DNA from: Christensenellaceae bacterium
GTDB taxonomy: Bacteria; Bacillota; Clostridia; Christensenellales; CAAEEZ01
Direction: 5' to 3'
DNA: 22,298 bases
NCBI GenBank assembly: GCA_020024085.1
Contig: JAHHUG010000013.1
Span: forward strand, 1 to 22,298
The number at the start of each line of letters is the position of its first letter. Position 1 is the first letter of the stretch. The notes under the pieces are model-generated. The model saw nothing but the letters and a program-made list of their open reading frames with translations. It was not told where the DNA came from and made no database searches. Position numbers and translations under genes: made by a program. Positions 15,342 to 22,216 of the stretch are shown in pieces.

Positions 15342-16067
15342 TTAGAAAAATCCTTCGCCTAATCTATTTTCTACATTTTCTATAATTTCATTAAAATCGC
15401 CATTAAACTTCATTGAATAGTATTTGTCGCCTGCTACAATCATATGGTCAAGCAATCTAATATTAATCATTCTAAGTGAAGTATATACTGCACTTGTCAA
15501 ATTGATATCATCAATGGAAGGATTTATCCCTCCTGATGGGTGGTTATGGCAAATTATTACATTTGTTGCCTTGTTTCGTAATGCAATTTCTGCAATCTCT
15601 CTAGTATAAACGCCAACCTTATCCACTGTACCCTTTGAAATTAATTCGATTTTGATAAGTTCACTTTGGTTATTAAACAACAATAGATAAGCTTGTTCTT
15701 TATTTTCAAAACCGATACGATTGCACATATATTTACCCACTTTTTCAACGGTATTAATTTTATCTTTTATAGAAGTTTTGTCAGTTTGATAAAAATTTGA
15801 TATCCCTTTAAGTGAGTGTAGAAATGTTGCAGACACAATACTAACGCCCTCAACAGATGCTAAATCTTCAACATTCGCATCAATAACTGCAGAAAAACTG
15901 CCAAATTTATCAATCAGCCTATGTGCAATAACATTGGTGTCTTTTCGTGGAACAAACGAATATAATATATATTCAAGCACCTCGTGAGGTTGCAAACCAT
16001 CTATTCCACTTGTTTTTATACGATTACGCATTCTTTCTCTATGCCCATCGTGAAATCGCTTATCCAT
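15342..16067 (-). CDS. radC: RadC family protein (JAMM/MPN+ domain)
   Basis: A 241-residue RadC/UPF0758 protein. The N-terminal part (about 1-95) carries a helix-hairpin-helix region, starting with the family-typical MDKRFHDGHRERMR. The C-terminal JAMM domain has the zinc-site pattern CHNHPSGGINPSIDD, with H174, H176, S178 and D186/D187. The biochemical role is unsettled: an early link to DNA repair has not held up well, and DNA-related metalloprotease or nuclease roles have been suggested. I start at ATG 16067 rather than an in-frame ATG at 16085, since the shorter form matches the family start and the promoter places the transcript 5' end at that ATG. First gene of the radC-gltX-tRNA unit. 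Confidence 0.9.
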   Translation of the reverse strand: MDKRFHDGHRERMRNRIKTSGIDGLQPHEVLEYILYSFVPRKDTNVIAHRLIDKFGSFSAVIDANVEDLASVEGVSIVSATFLHSLKGISNFYQTDKTSIKDKINTVEKVGKYMCNRIGFENKEQAYLLLFNNQSELIKIELISKGTVDKVGVYTREIAEIALRNKATNVIICHNHPSGGINPSIDDINLTSAVYTSLRMINIRLLDHMIVAGDKYYSMKFNGDFNEIIENVENRLGEGFF

Positions 16068-16073
16068 ACAATA

Positions 16074-16102
16074 AATATATATCATTTTTGATAAAAAATC
16101 AA
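16074..16102 (-). promoter_or_regulatory. radC promoter predicting a leaderless mRNA
   Basis: TTGATT (16097-16102), 17-base spacer, TATATT (16074-16079) on the minus strand. Exactly six bases separate the -10 from the A of ATG 16067, so that A is the expected first transcribed base. No ribosome binding site precedes either candidate ATG, which agrees with a leaderless transcript. Confidence 0.45.
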
Positions 16103-16154
16103 ATATTTAAGCATTTTTAGTAAATATATATTACTATGTATTAATAAATCAGTG

Positions 16155-16175
16155 TATAATAGAATAGTAAAGGAG
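16155..16175 (+). promoter_or_regulatory. -10 element and ribosome binding site of the dipeptidase gene
   Basis: Perfect TATAAT at 16155-16160 (a -35 is not obvious; TTACTA at 16131-16136 is weak) and AAAGGAG at 16169-16175, five bases before the ATG. The leader would be only about 14 bases. Confidence 0.5.
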
Positions 16176-16180
16176 TAATT

Positions 16181-17467
16181 ATGGAAAAATATCTTGACAA
16201 AATTATTGAAACTACCCGTAAACTTATTGCTTTTAACAGCATTCAGGAAGAAGCTACACCTGGTATGCCTTTTGGCAAAGCGAACTACGATTGTCTAACC
16301 ACTGCACTTGATATTTGCAAGGATTTAGGTTTTGTTACAAAAAACCTTGACGGCTATTGTGGTATTGCAGATATTGGCGAGGGCGAAGATTTTGGTATAC
16401 TTGCTCACCTTGACATTGTTCCAGCTGGCGAGGGTTGGGATTATGATGCTTTTAAGGGCGAAATAGTTAATGGAGTTTTGTACGGTAGAGGTGTACTTGA
16501 CGATAAAGGACCAATTGTTTGTTGCATTTATGCTATCAAAAAATTGCTTGATGAGGGCTACACTCCTAAAAAGAAAATCCGTATTATATTTGGTTGCAAT
16601 GAGGAATCAGGTTGGGGCTGTATGCACCACTATCAAGAGGTTGAAAAAATGCCAGAAGTTGGTTTTTCTCCCGATGCAGATTTCCCAGTAATTTATCTTG
16701 AAAAAGGTATCATTCACTACGAGATTACTACCCCACTAGATGTTGTCAATATCGGTGGTGGTTTAAGACCTAATATGGTGCCTAATAGTGCATTTATTGA
16801 GGTGAATAAATCTACCGAATACATTGAATACTTAACAAACAACAATATCCCTTACACACTAAATAATGATATTATCCGTGTAAACACAACAGGTGTTTCT
16901 GCTCACGGCTCTACTCCAGAAAAGGGAGATAATGCTATCATTAAGCTATTTAAAGTGTCTAATAATGCAACACTTGTGGATATTGCTAACAAACTTGGTA
17001 ATACAAATGGCAGTGGTGTTGAACTAAATATCAGCGATAAGGAAAGTGGAAACCTTACCCTAAACCTAGGTGCTATCAGCTACGAAAATGGTATGCTTAC
17101 AATGCACCTTGATATAAGATATCCTATTGTTTATGATGAAAAATATTGCAGAAATATGCTAGAAAAGAACCTTCCATATTGCACATTCAAGGTAGTTAGC
17201 GACCAAAAACCATTATATGTAGACAAAAACTCAAAGCTAGTTCAAACCTTACTTTCTGCATACAATAATAACACTGGAGAAAACCTAGAGCCTATTGCAA
17301 TAGGTGGTGGAACTTATGCAAGAGTACTAAAAAATGGGGTCGCTTTTGGACCAATTTTTCCTAATATGGAATCAACTATTCATCAAGCAAACGAAAGGGT
17401 TAATATTGATGACCTACTAAAAATAAGCAAAATCTATTACGAGGCAATCAAAAATCTTTGCTTTTAA
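16181..17467 (+). CDS. M20 family dipeptidase (PepV-like)
   Basis: A 428-residue zinc dipeptidase of the M20/ArgE-DapE clan, closest in layout to PepV/Sapep: cytoplasmic enzymes that cleave a broad range of dipeptides. Metal-site residues: H76 and D78 (LAHLDIVPAGEGW), D107 (GRGVLDDKG), E141/E142 (FGCNEESGWG), D165/D167 (SPDADFPV) and a C-terminal histidine in STIHQANERV. The middle portion (about 180-330) is the lid/dimerisation insertion. It is somewhat shorter than the roughly 470 residues of lactobacillal PepV. A single gene with its own promoter and a shared terminator downstream. Exact substrate not determined by sequence. Confidence 0.9.
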   Translation: MEKYLDKIIETTRKLIAFNSIQEEATPGMPFGKANYDCLTTALDICKDLGFVTKNLDGYCGIADIGEGEDFGILAHLDIVPAGEGWDYDAFKGEIVNGVLYGRGVLDDKGPIVCCIYAIKKLLDEGYTPKKKIRIIFGCNEESGWGCMHHYQEVEKMPEVGFSPDADFPVIYLEKGIIHYEITTPLDVVNIGGGLRPNMVPNSAFIEVNKSTEYIEYLTNNNIPYTLNNDIIRVNTTGVSAHGSTPEKGDNAIIKLFKVSNNATLVDIANKLGNTNGSGVELNISDKESGNLTLNLGAISYENGMLTMHLDIRYPIVYDEKYCRNMLEKNLPYCTFKVVSDQKPLYVDKNSKLVQTLLSAYNNNTGENLEPIAIGGGTYARVLKNGVAFGPIFPNMESTIHQANERVNIDDLLKISKIYYEAIKNLCF

Positions 17468-17620
17468 TTTGTAGATTGATAAACATATTTTTATATGGTT
17501 TCCAAGGCTAGATTACTAAACATAATATCGTTTTACGAAATTTGATTTAGCTAAAATATTTTATATTTCTAATTTGTAAAGTTAGATAAATAGCACAAAT
17601 ATCAATTTTTTTATACAATC

Positions 17621-17651
17621 AAAAAAAGGGCTACATTAGTAGTCCTTTTTT
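17621..17651. terminator. bidirectional terminator between dipeptidase and amidase genes
   Basis: A 10-bp stem (17625-17634 with 17639-17648, one G.T pair) with a four-base loop, flanked by seven A and six T, serves both convergent genes. The stretch 17468-17620 is AT-rich with nothing else I can support. Confidence 0.85.
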
Positions 17652-17720
17652 CATTATTACTTCTTATTCACAAAGCAAAGTAGTCAATTTTATTGCAAAA
17701 CAATTACAAATTTCAAAAAA

Positions 17721-18461
17721 CTAGATGTTACCCTCAATTTTATCTTCATTTTTATCACTGATAAAACCAATCAAACCACTTAAAATATTACTTACTAATT
17801 TATCTTGATATTTTGTATCAATTAACAGCTTTTCATCTTCCACATTTGACAAAAAACCACACTCGATAATTATAGTGGGAATATTTGAACATTTTACTAT
17901 ATAAAAATCCCCATTTTGACAGGCAAAACTACGATTAATTGTAGGAATATTTAGCGTAATATTAAGGTAGTTTTGCATATATTCTGCAAACCTTATTGTA
18001 TCCTTATTTCCATTATCGCTATAAAAAACCTGAATACCTCGCCTACTGCTACTTGAAAACCTATTTTGATGTATAGAAATTACAAAATCTGCACCAGAAT
18101 TATTAATGATTTCCTTTCGCTTTTTCATATCTCGTTGCTTGAATCCGTTTGTCGCAAGCCCATACAATCCATCAGCAGTTTTCCTAGTCATAACCGTATT
18201 AAAAATACTGTTGTTAGCAATATTTGATAATTTTTTGCTAATGGCTAAATTAATGTCGCTTTCCTTTACTTTTGTACTCACTCCCGTTACTCCACTATCC
18301 ACACCACCATGACCTGCATCAATTACCAAAGTATAAGGTTTGGTTGAGGCAATTTTTGCCACATTATTTAGTGGTGCAATACCAAGCATTGTACCCATCA
18401 AAACGACCGAAATTACTACTGCGATTATGCATAAAATAACCGACTTCTTCAACACATACAT
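17721..18461 (-). CDS. cwlD: N-acetylmuramoyl-L-alanine amidase, CwlD-like
   Basis: A 246-residue zinc amidase (Amidase_3) that cuts the bond between muramic acid and L-alanine. An N-terminal membrane anchor or signal (about 7-28) precedes the catalytic domain, with H51 in VIDAGHGGVDSG, E67 in KESD, H131 in ISIHQN and catalytic E200 in IIIECGF. Size and single-domain layout match CwlD, which makes muramic-delta-lactam in spore cortex; the nearby spoIIR supports a sporulation role. A general cell-wall amidase is the alternative. The only ribosome-binding sequence, GGGAG, lies 14 bases before the ATG, a long spacing. A CATACATA upstream (18492-18499) resembles a sigma-E -10 but has no clear -35. 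Confidence 0.85.
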   Translation of the reverse strand: MYVLKKSVILCIIAVVISVVLMGTMLGIAPLNNVAKIASTKPYTLVIDAGHGGVDSGVTGVSTKVKESDINLAISKKLSNIANNSIFNTVMTRKTADGLYGLATNGFKQRDMKKRKEIINNSGADFVISIHQNRFSSSSRRGIQVFYSDNGNKDTIRFAEYMQNYLNITLNIPTINRSFACQNGDFYIVKCSNIPTIIIECGFLSNVEDEKLLIDTKYQDKLVSNILSGLIGFISDKNEDKIEGNI

Positions 18462-18510
18462 ATAAATTTATACATCTCCCGTTTTTAATAATATGTATGA
18501 AAATTTATAT

Positions 18511-18642
18511 TTATCCACGAAGTTATCCACAATTTTAGTAATTTTTGTGGAAAAATGTGGATAACTTTGTGGATAACCCCACTTTTGTCCACTATTAAGT
18601 GTGTTTTGCAGGATTTTGAAGTTATCCACAAAATGTGGATTA
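18511..18642. promoter_or_regulatory. DnaA-box cluster: possible replication origin or DnaA-binding locus
   Basis: Four exact DnaA boxes TTATCCACA: 18523-18531 (+), 18556-18564 (-), 18568-18576 (-) and 18622-18630 (+). One-mismatch copies occur at 18511-18519 (+), 18546-18554 (-) and 18634-18642 (-), and a weaker one at 18585-18593. From about 18643 to 18750 the DNA is almost pure A and T, like an unwinding element. This has the look of a bacterial oriC, but dnaA, dnaN and rpmH are not in the window. Twelve of the fourteen genes to the left run leftward, away from it; genes to the right are mixed. Alternatives are a DnaA-titration cluster or DnaA control of the flanking genes. Confidence 0.65.
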
Positions 18643-18713
18643 TTTTGTAGAAAAATTTTGGATTTTGTAATTATATGCGTAATAATTTTTTTATAAAAAT
18701 TTATATATACATT

Positions 18714-18743
18714 TTGGAATTTTTTATACATTTTCTGCATAAT
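18714..18743 (+). promoter_or_regulatory. possible promoter of the PRC-barrel gene
   Basis: TTGGAA (18714-18719), 18-base spacer, CATAAT (18738-18743), preceded by TG. Weak consensus in very AT-rich DNA next to the DnaA-box cluster. Confidence 0.3.
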
Positions 18744-18762
18744 ATATTTTGAGGTGATTACT

Positions 18763-19302
18763 TTGAATATTTTTGATATTTTAGGCAAAATTGCAATAGA
18801 AATTACCACTCCAACCAATCTTGGTATGGTAAATGGTTTCGTGTTTTCTAGTAGATTAAAAAAGCTACTTTATGTTAAAACTAACGAAAATTATTATATT
18901 GATTTTAAGAAAATAAAACTTTCTAATAATATCATTTTAGTAGATGAAACAGCAACAATTGATATAACTAACTACACTATTATTGACAAAGATTGTGTTG
19001 TTGTGAACCTTGAAGGAAATGTAGTTGAAAACATAAGCGAAATTAGCGTAAATAATAATGGAAATAACACCATTATTAAAGTAAATGACAAAGAATTTAC
19101 CTATAAAGATGTATATAACAGTGGCTACAATCTTATAATTTTGCAAGGTAAAAATAGAAAAAAACCAGTCAAAAAAAATGATAACAAAAATAGAGATATT
19201 GTAATTGTATTTCCAACCGAAAAAAACGATGTAAATTTAGAGGAAATTGCCCAAAAAAACACCGACAATAATGCTTGCAATGAAAATATTGATACTAATT
19301 GA
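18763..19302 (+). CDS. PRC-barrel-like protein, ends at an in-frame TGA
   Basis: A 179-residue product starting at TTG: GAGGTGAT (18751-18758), fully complementary to the 16S tail, sits five bases before it, whereas the upstream in-frame GTG at 18754 lies within that site. Residues about 1-125 resemble two PRC-barrel-like beta units (ITTPTNLGMVNGFVF, then LLYVKTNENYYIDFKKI, and a second unit around VVVNLEGNVVENISEISV). A Lys/Asn/Asp-rich linker follows up to the TGA. PRC-barrel proteins bind RNA, cell-division or membrane partners in different systems; no function can be given here. The reading frame clearly continues past the TGA (next entry), so this ORF is probably the front half of a longer gene. 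Confidence 0.6.
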   Translation: MNIFDILGKIAIEITTPTNLGMVNGFVFSSRLKKLLYVKTNENYYIDFKKIKLSNNIILVDETATIDITNYTIIDKDCVVVNLEGNVVENISEISVNNNGNNTIIKVNDKEFTYKDVYNSGYNLIILQGKNRKKPVKKNDNKNRDIVIVFPTEKNDVNLEEIAQKNTDNNACNENIDTN

Positions 19303-19578
19303 AGCAAGAATGCAAATGAAAATAACAATAATAATGCAGTTTGGGATAGTACAACTAAAAAAACAAGTACTAAAAATACAATTACTATTAGCGAACCTGT
19401 TTCAAAACTTCCTAATAAAATTATTTGTAACACAAGTTTACTTGAGGGTAGAACCTTAAAAACTGATATTTACCTAAATGATACTGAAAAGATAGAAAAA
19501 AACACTACCCTTACAAAACAGATTATCAATTATGCCCTTCAATTTGATAAGATTGTAGAGATTACAAAAAATAGCTAA
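19303..19578 (+). pseudogene. C-terminal half of the PRC-barrel gene beyond the TGA
   Basis: In the same frame as the preceding ORF, 91 amino-acid codons follow the TGA before a TAA at 19576-19578, unlikely by chance in such AT-rich sequence. The linker composition (Asn, Lys, Thr) carries on across the TGA without a break. The tail then forms a module, EGRTLKTDIYL followed by TTLTKQIINYALQFDKIVEI, that matches the C-terminal pattern of Bacillota PRC-barrel proteins (G-R/K-x-L...D-I...IT...I..A....K-L-x-E-L-T). No in-frame ATG exists for separate translation. So the gene is either interrupted by a nonsense mutation or sequence error, or extended by readthrough. Confidence 0.6.
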
Positions 19579-19679
19579 TACAAAATTTACTTACATATTT
19601 CTAATAATAAAACTAATCTTTAATAAACAACAAATTGATATTTTACTATAAATATACTAACTAGAATAAATAATTTTTA

Positions 19680-19711
19680 AAAGCAAAAAGGTTCGACTAT
19701 TTATCGAACCT
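19680..19711 (-). terminator. terminator of the small RNA
   Basis: A perfect 8-bp stem AGGTTCGA / TCGAACCT (19704-19711 with 19689-19696), seven-base loop, then UUUUUGCUUUU on the minus strand. On the plus strand it is not followed by T-rich sequence, so it works in one direction. Confidence 0.8.
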
Positions 19712-19798
19712 CTTCGCAATTATATGATAAGGGGGAAAATTATGAGTTCCTTTCTGCAGTCACATCAAAACTTGCTTTTGATATGTACCGCTTGTTCG
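19681..19798 (-). ncRNA. novel small RNA with 5' hairpin and C-rich seed
   Basis: An independent unit of about 118 nt on the minus strand: consensus promoter, no usable ORF, terminator. Near its 5' end a 15-bp hairpin forms (19787-19791 with 19756-19760 and 19777-19786 with 19762-19771 inclusive of a single-base A bulge and GCAAG loop). Its two G.U pairs would be A.C mismatches on the other strand, which shows that the minus strand is the folded one. An unpaired stretch with UUUUCCCCCUUAU (around 19731-19735) follows, then the terminator hairpin. C-rich loops of this kind in Gram-positive sRNAs bind ribosome binding sites. It does not match 6S, SRP or tmRNA as I know them. An antitoxin RNA is the alternative, given the ORF opposite. 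Confidence 0.55.
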
Positions 19799-19855
19799 TG
19801 TAGTATAATATCAATTATAAAAAAAAATGTCAACAAAAAAATACATTATTTTTAA
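19742..19855 (+). CDS. possible 37-residue hydrophobic peptide opposite the small RNA
   Basis: ATG six bases after AAGGGGG (19729-19735), a very strong ribosome binding site, opens a 37-codon ORF: MSSFLQSHQN, then a hydrophobic stretch LLLICTACSCSIISII, then a Lys/Asn tail ending before TAA. A short membrane helix with a basic tail is the general shape of type I toxins, and the small RNA on the opposite strand covers its ribosome binding site and more than half of its codons. Against it: no clear promoter or terminator on the plus strand, and the G.U pairs in the opposing hairpin favour the minus strand as the selected one. Reported because the two readings need to be told apart. Confidence 0.25.
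   Translation: MSSFLQSHQNLLLICTACSCSIISIIKKNVNKKIHYF
19805..19833 (-). promoter_or_regulatory. consensus promoter of the small RNA
   Basis: A perfect TTGACA (19828-19833), exactly 17 bases, then TATTAT (19805-19810) on the minus strand. It is the best -35 in the window and predicts a start at about 19798. Confidence 0.7.
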
Positions 19856-19963
19856 AATATTTCAAATATTCTACACAATGTTAATTTTGTTGATTAATTA
19901 ACTTGGCTATATTAATTAGTTTATCTAAAAATCAACATTCGTATATTATCCCTATAAATACAG

Positions 19964-20015
19964 CCAAAAAAATAAAGATATTATGCTTATTATTACTATT
20001 TTGCATAATATCTTT
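19964..20015 (-). terminator. terminator of trxB
   Basis: A perfect 13-bp inverted repeat, AAAGATATTATGC (19974-19986) with GCATAATATCTTT (20003-20015), and a 16-base loop, followed on the minus strand by UUUAUUUUUUU-like sequence. It lies 33 bases past the trxB stop codon. The stretch between it and the small-RNA promoter (19834-19963) is AT-rich and holds nothing else I can support. Confidence 0.75.
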
Positions 20016-20048
20016 TATTATAGATTTTTTCTACGATTTTTTTAACTG

Positions 20049-20939
20049 CTACATTTCCAACTCTTTTAAAGCAGTTTCACCAGCTATTGCACCGTCCGAA
20101 CATGCAGTAATTACTTGTCTTAAACTCTTTTTTATTATGTCGCCACAAGCATAAATTCCCTTGATATTTGTCCTACATTCGCTGTCCGTTACAATATATC
20201 CGTTATCAAATTCAACACCACTAAACAAGCTTGTATTAGGATTTCTGCCGATTGCAACAAAGATTCCATTTACATCAAGTGTGCGAAGATTATTCTCTTT
20301 ATCCTTAACAACCAATCCTTCCACTTGGAACTTACCCAAAATTTCCTCTACAACGGAATTTAACACAAGTTCGATATTTTCCTTTGAGTGAAGTTTGTCC
20401 AGTTCAAACTTGGTTGCTCTAAAGCCCTCCCTACGATGCACAAGATAAACTTTGTTGCATAGGTTAGAAAGGTACATTGCATCTTCGATTGCAGTATTAC
20501 CTCCACCAATAACAGCTACATTTTTGTTTCTAAAAAAGTTGCCGTCGCAAGTAGCACAATACGATATGCCCGAACCTGTTAACTCTTGCTCTCTAGGATT
20601 ACCAAGTAGTCTTGGACTAGCACCAAGAGCAATTATTATTGCCTTTGATTTGTACTCATTTTGAGTGGTTTTGACCATTTTATTTTCTAAATCCACACTC
20701 TCAATTTCCTCATACAAAAACTTTACACCAAGCCCCTCTGCCTGTTGTTGCATTTTGTAGGCAAGCTCGAAGCCCGAAATACTGCTAAATCCTGGATAAT
20801 TTTCTATTTCGCTAGTTAGTGCAAGTTGCCCACCAAAAGACATCTTATCTATAATTGCAACCTTTAAGCCACCTCTTGCCACATATATACTTGCAGTAAG
20901 TCCAGCAGGACCTGCACCTAAAATTAAAACATCGTACAT
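20049..20939 (-). CDS. trxB: thioredoxin reductase
   Basis: A 296-residue low-molecular-weight flavoprotein that uses NADPH to reduce thioredoxin. It has the FAD-binding ILGAGPAGLTA (7-16), the redox-active CATC (C128, C131, in SYCATCDG), the NADPH-binding VIGGGNTA (143-150) and the C-terminal FAD segment YACGDI. Slightly shorter than the usual 305-320 residues but complete. AAGGTGA lies three bases before the ATG. It has its own promoter overlapping the end of spoIIR. A ferredoxin-dependent or other paralogous reductase cannot be excluded because no thioredoxin gene is adjacent. Confidence 0.92.
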   Translation of the reverse strand: MYDVLILGAGPAGLTASIYVARGGLKVAIIDKMSFGGQLALTSEIENYPGFSSISGFELAYKMQQQAEGLGVKFLYEEIESVDLENKMVKTTQNEYKSKAIIIALGASPRLLGNPREQELTGSGISYCATCDGNFFRNKNVAVIGGGNTAIEDAMYLSNLCNKVYLVHRREGFRATKFELDKLHSKENIELVLNSVVEEILGKFQVEGLVVKDKENNLRTLDVNGIFVAIGRNPNTSLFSGVEFDNGYIVTDSECRTNIKGIYACGDIIKKSLRQVITACSDGAIAGETALKELEM

Positions 20940-20968
20940 ACTTCACCTTAAAAATATTTGGTAACTAG

Positions 20969-20997
20969 ATTATATCATACGATTGAGTGCATTACAA
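20969..20997 (-). promoter_or_regulatory. trxB promoter
   Basis: TTGTAA (20992-20997, reading through the spoIIR stop codon), 17-base spacer, perfect TATAAT (20969-20974) on the minus strand. It lets trxB be made in growing cells independently of sporulation. Confidence 0.6.
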
Positions 20998-21498
20998 ATA
21001 TTTTTCAATTAATTCCTTTAATCTTGATTTGTAATGATAATCGCCCTCTCCATTAAAGCAAATCGGTGGATATGCCACACACCACCAATCTTCCCCCGAT
21101 GCCTTGCCAAGCTCAATAGTAAGGCTATCATAAATGCCTTGTTCTATCCTATAATCAAGATATTGTCGGGTAGGTAGTTCTTCCTCTCGAAGTACAACCC
21201 TTGCCTTGTAGCTTGCATTTTTACTTTTTATAGTCCTATTTGCAACGGCTTCTATATTATCCATATTATCTTGAATGATTTTATACGCCTCGGCTTTATT
21301 CTCACATTCAATAAGTCTACTAGACAAATAACCTATCACCTCATTTCTAACATCAGTTTGGATATCTAAATCCACCTCGGTGTCGCTATTTGCCCTAATA
21401 TGTATACGGATTAAGTTTTCATTTTTTGTAGGTTTTACGCCAACCACTATTCCCAGTGTAAGCATTACAACAACCAGTACAATTACTAATTTTTTCAT
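20992..21498 (-). CDS. spoIIR: stage II sporulation protein R
   Basis: A 168-residue secreted signalling protein made in the forespore that triggers SpoIIGA to process pro-sigma-E in the mother cell. An N-terminal signal/membrane segment (about 3-22) is followed by the family signature: IRIHIRANSDTEVD with VRNEV, the ELPTRQYLDYR segment, and SGEDWWCVAYPPICF near the C-terminus. Its presence marks the organism as an endospore former. The only ribosome-binding sequence, GAGG, is one base from the ATG and thus badly placed, while a sigma-F-like promoter ends just upstream; the message may be very short-leadered or leaderless. Confidence 0.92.
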   Translation of the reverse strand: MKKLVIVLVVVMLTLGIVVGVKPTKNENLIRIHIRANSDTEVDLDIQTDVRNEVIGYLSSRLIECENKAEAYKIIQDNMDNIEAVANRTIKSKNASYKARVVLREEELPTRQYLDYRIEQGIYDSLTIELGKASGEDWWCVAYPPICFNGEGDYHYKSRLKELIEKYL

Positions 21499-21503
21499 AC
21501 CTC

Positions 21504-21532
21504 AATTATTGACTTTACACTACTTTTTATGC
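21504..21532 (-). promoter_or_regulatory. sigma-F/G-like promoter of spoIIR
   Basis: GCATA (21528-21532), 14-base spacer, GTCAATAATT (21504-21513) on the minus strand, against the forespore consensus GYATA-N15-GGNNANANTW. One conserved base differs and the spacer is one short. B. subtilis spoIIR is sigma-F dependent, which agrees. The start would fall at or next to the ATG at 21498. Confidence 0.45.
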
Positions 21533-21591
21533 TTAAAAAACAAGCTATTATTAGGTGTTGCAATTTCTTTTTGTCATTTTGCCCGTAAATG

Positions 21592-21620
21592 TTGTAAAAT
21601 CCTACATAAAAATATATAAT
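21592..21620 (+). promoter_or_regulatory. promoter of the NUDIX gene
   Basis: TTGTAA (21592-21597), 17-base spacer, perfect TATAAT (21615-21620), with the ribosome binding site GAGGTG at 21628-21633 just downstream. Confidence 0.6.
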
Positions 21621-21636
21621 AGTATTGAGGTGCGAT

Positions 21637-22176
21637 ATGGAACTTTATGAAAAAAAATTAACAGAAAACAAAGTTTATAGTGGCAGAATATTCGATGTAT
21701 ATTCTGATGACATTGAATTACCTAACGGCAAAACAAGCAAAAGAGACTGGGTAAAACATAATGGTGGTGCTGCAATACTATGCTTGGATAAGGAAAACAA
21801 TGTATATCTTGTTGAGCAATATAGATATTCAGTGGGTAGGGTTGTGCTAGAAATTCCTGCTGGCAAAATTGATAAAGGCGAAGAACCATACAACTCTGCT
21901 ATCCGTGAATTAGAAGAAGAATTAGGCTTTAGAGCCGAGAAAATAGAACCTCTTGGAGTGATACTTCCAACCGTTGGTTATGTAAGCGAAAAGATATATT
22001 TGTACCTTGCAACCGAATATGATGTGGTAAAGCAACATCTTGATGAGGGCGAATTTGTAAACATTGTAAAAATGCCCCTAAGTGAACTAATTGAAAAAAT
22101 TGAAAACTTTGAAATTGAAGATGCAAAAACAATAATTGCTGTTACTAGATATATACTTACTAAAAATAAACAATAA
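21637..22176 (+). CDS. NUDIX hydrolase, probable ADP-ribose pyrophosphatase
   Basis: A 179-residue NUDIX enzyme. The NUDIX box is complete at 76-98: G76, E82, R90-E91, E94-E95, G97, with the Mg2+-binding glutamates in RELEEELGF. The flanking layout (VYLVEQYRYSVGRVVLEIPAG before the box, LPTVGYVSEKIYLYLA after it) is that of ADP-ribose pyrophosphatases (NudF type), which split ADP-ribose to AMP and ribose-5-phosphate. I start at ATG 21637: GAGGTG lies just before it, whereas an in-frame TTG at 21625 precedes that site. Divergent from spoIIR with its own promoter and terminator. Confidence 0.9.
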   Translation: MELYEKKLTENKVYSGRIFDVYSDDIELPNGKTSKRDWVKHNGGAAILCLDKENNVYLVEQYRYSVGRVVLEIPAGKIDKGEEPYNSAIRELEEELGFRAEKIEPLGVILPTVGYVSEKIYLYLATEYDVVKQHLDEGEFVNIVKMPLSELIEKIENFEIEDAKTIIAVTRYILTKNKQ

Positions 22177-22216
22177 TACATAATATTTATAATATAAAAA
22201 TAATTACTTTATAAGG

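Noticed and set aside
18468..18818. 116-codon minus-strand ORF covering the DnaA-box region
   Set aside because: It runs through the box cluster, starts inside the PRC gene, has no ribosome binding site, and its composition is just translated AT-rich DNA. The repeats explain the sequence better.
19300..19302. TGA read as tryptophan (alternative genetic code)
   Set aside because: Long genes throughout the window use TGG for Trp and contain no internal TGA, and the AraC-family gene ends normally at TGA. The standard code holds.
19300..19302. TGA read as selenocysteine
   Set aside because: It lies in a low-complexity linker with no redox motif, and I see no convincing hairpin right after it.
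19681..19798. SRP RNA, 6S RNA or a riboswitch
   Set aside because: The conserved SRP apical loop and the large 6S bubble are missing, length is wrong for 6S, and no gene follows in the sense direction that a riboswitch could control.
19903..20154. 83-codon plus-strand ORF with a hydrophobic stretch
   Set aside because: More than a third overlaps trxB in antisense, it spans the trxB terminator, starts with TTG and has no ribosome binding site.
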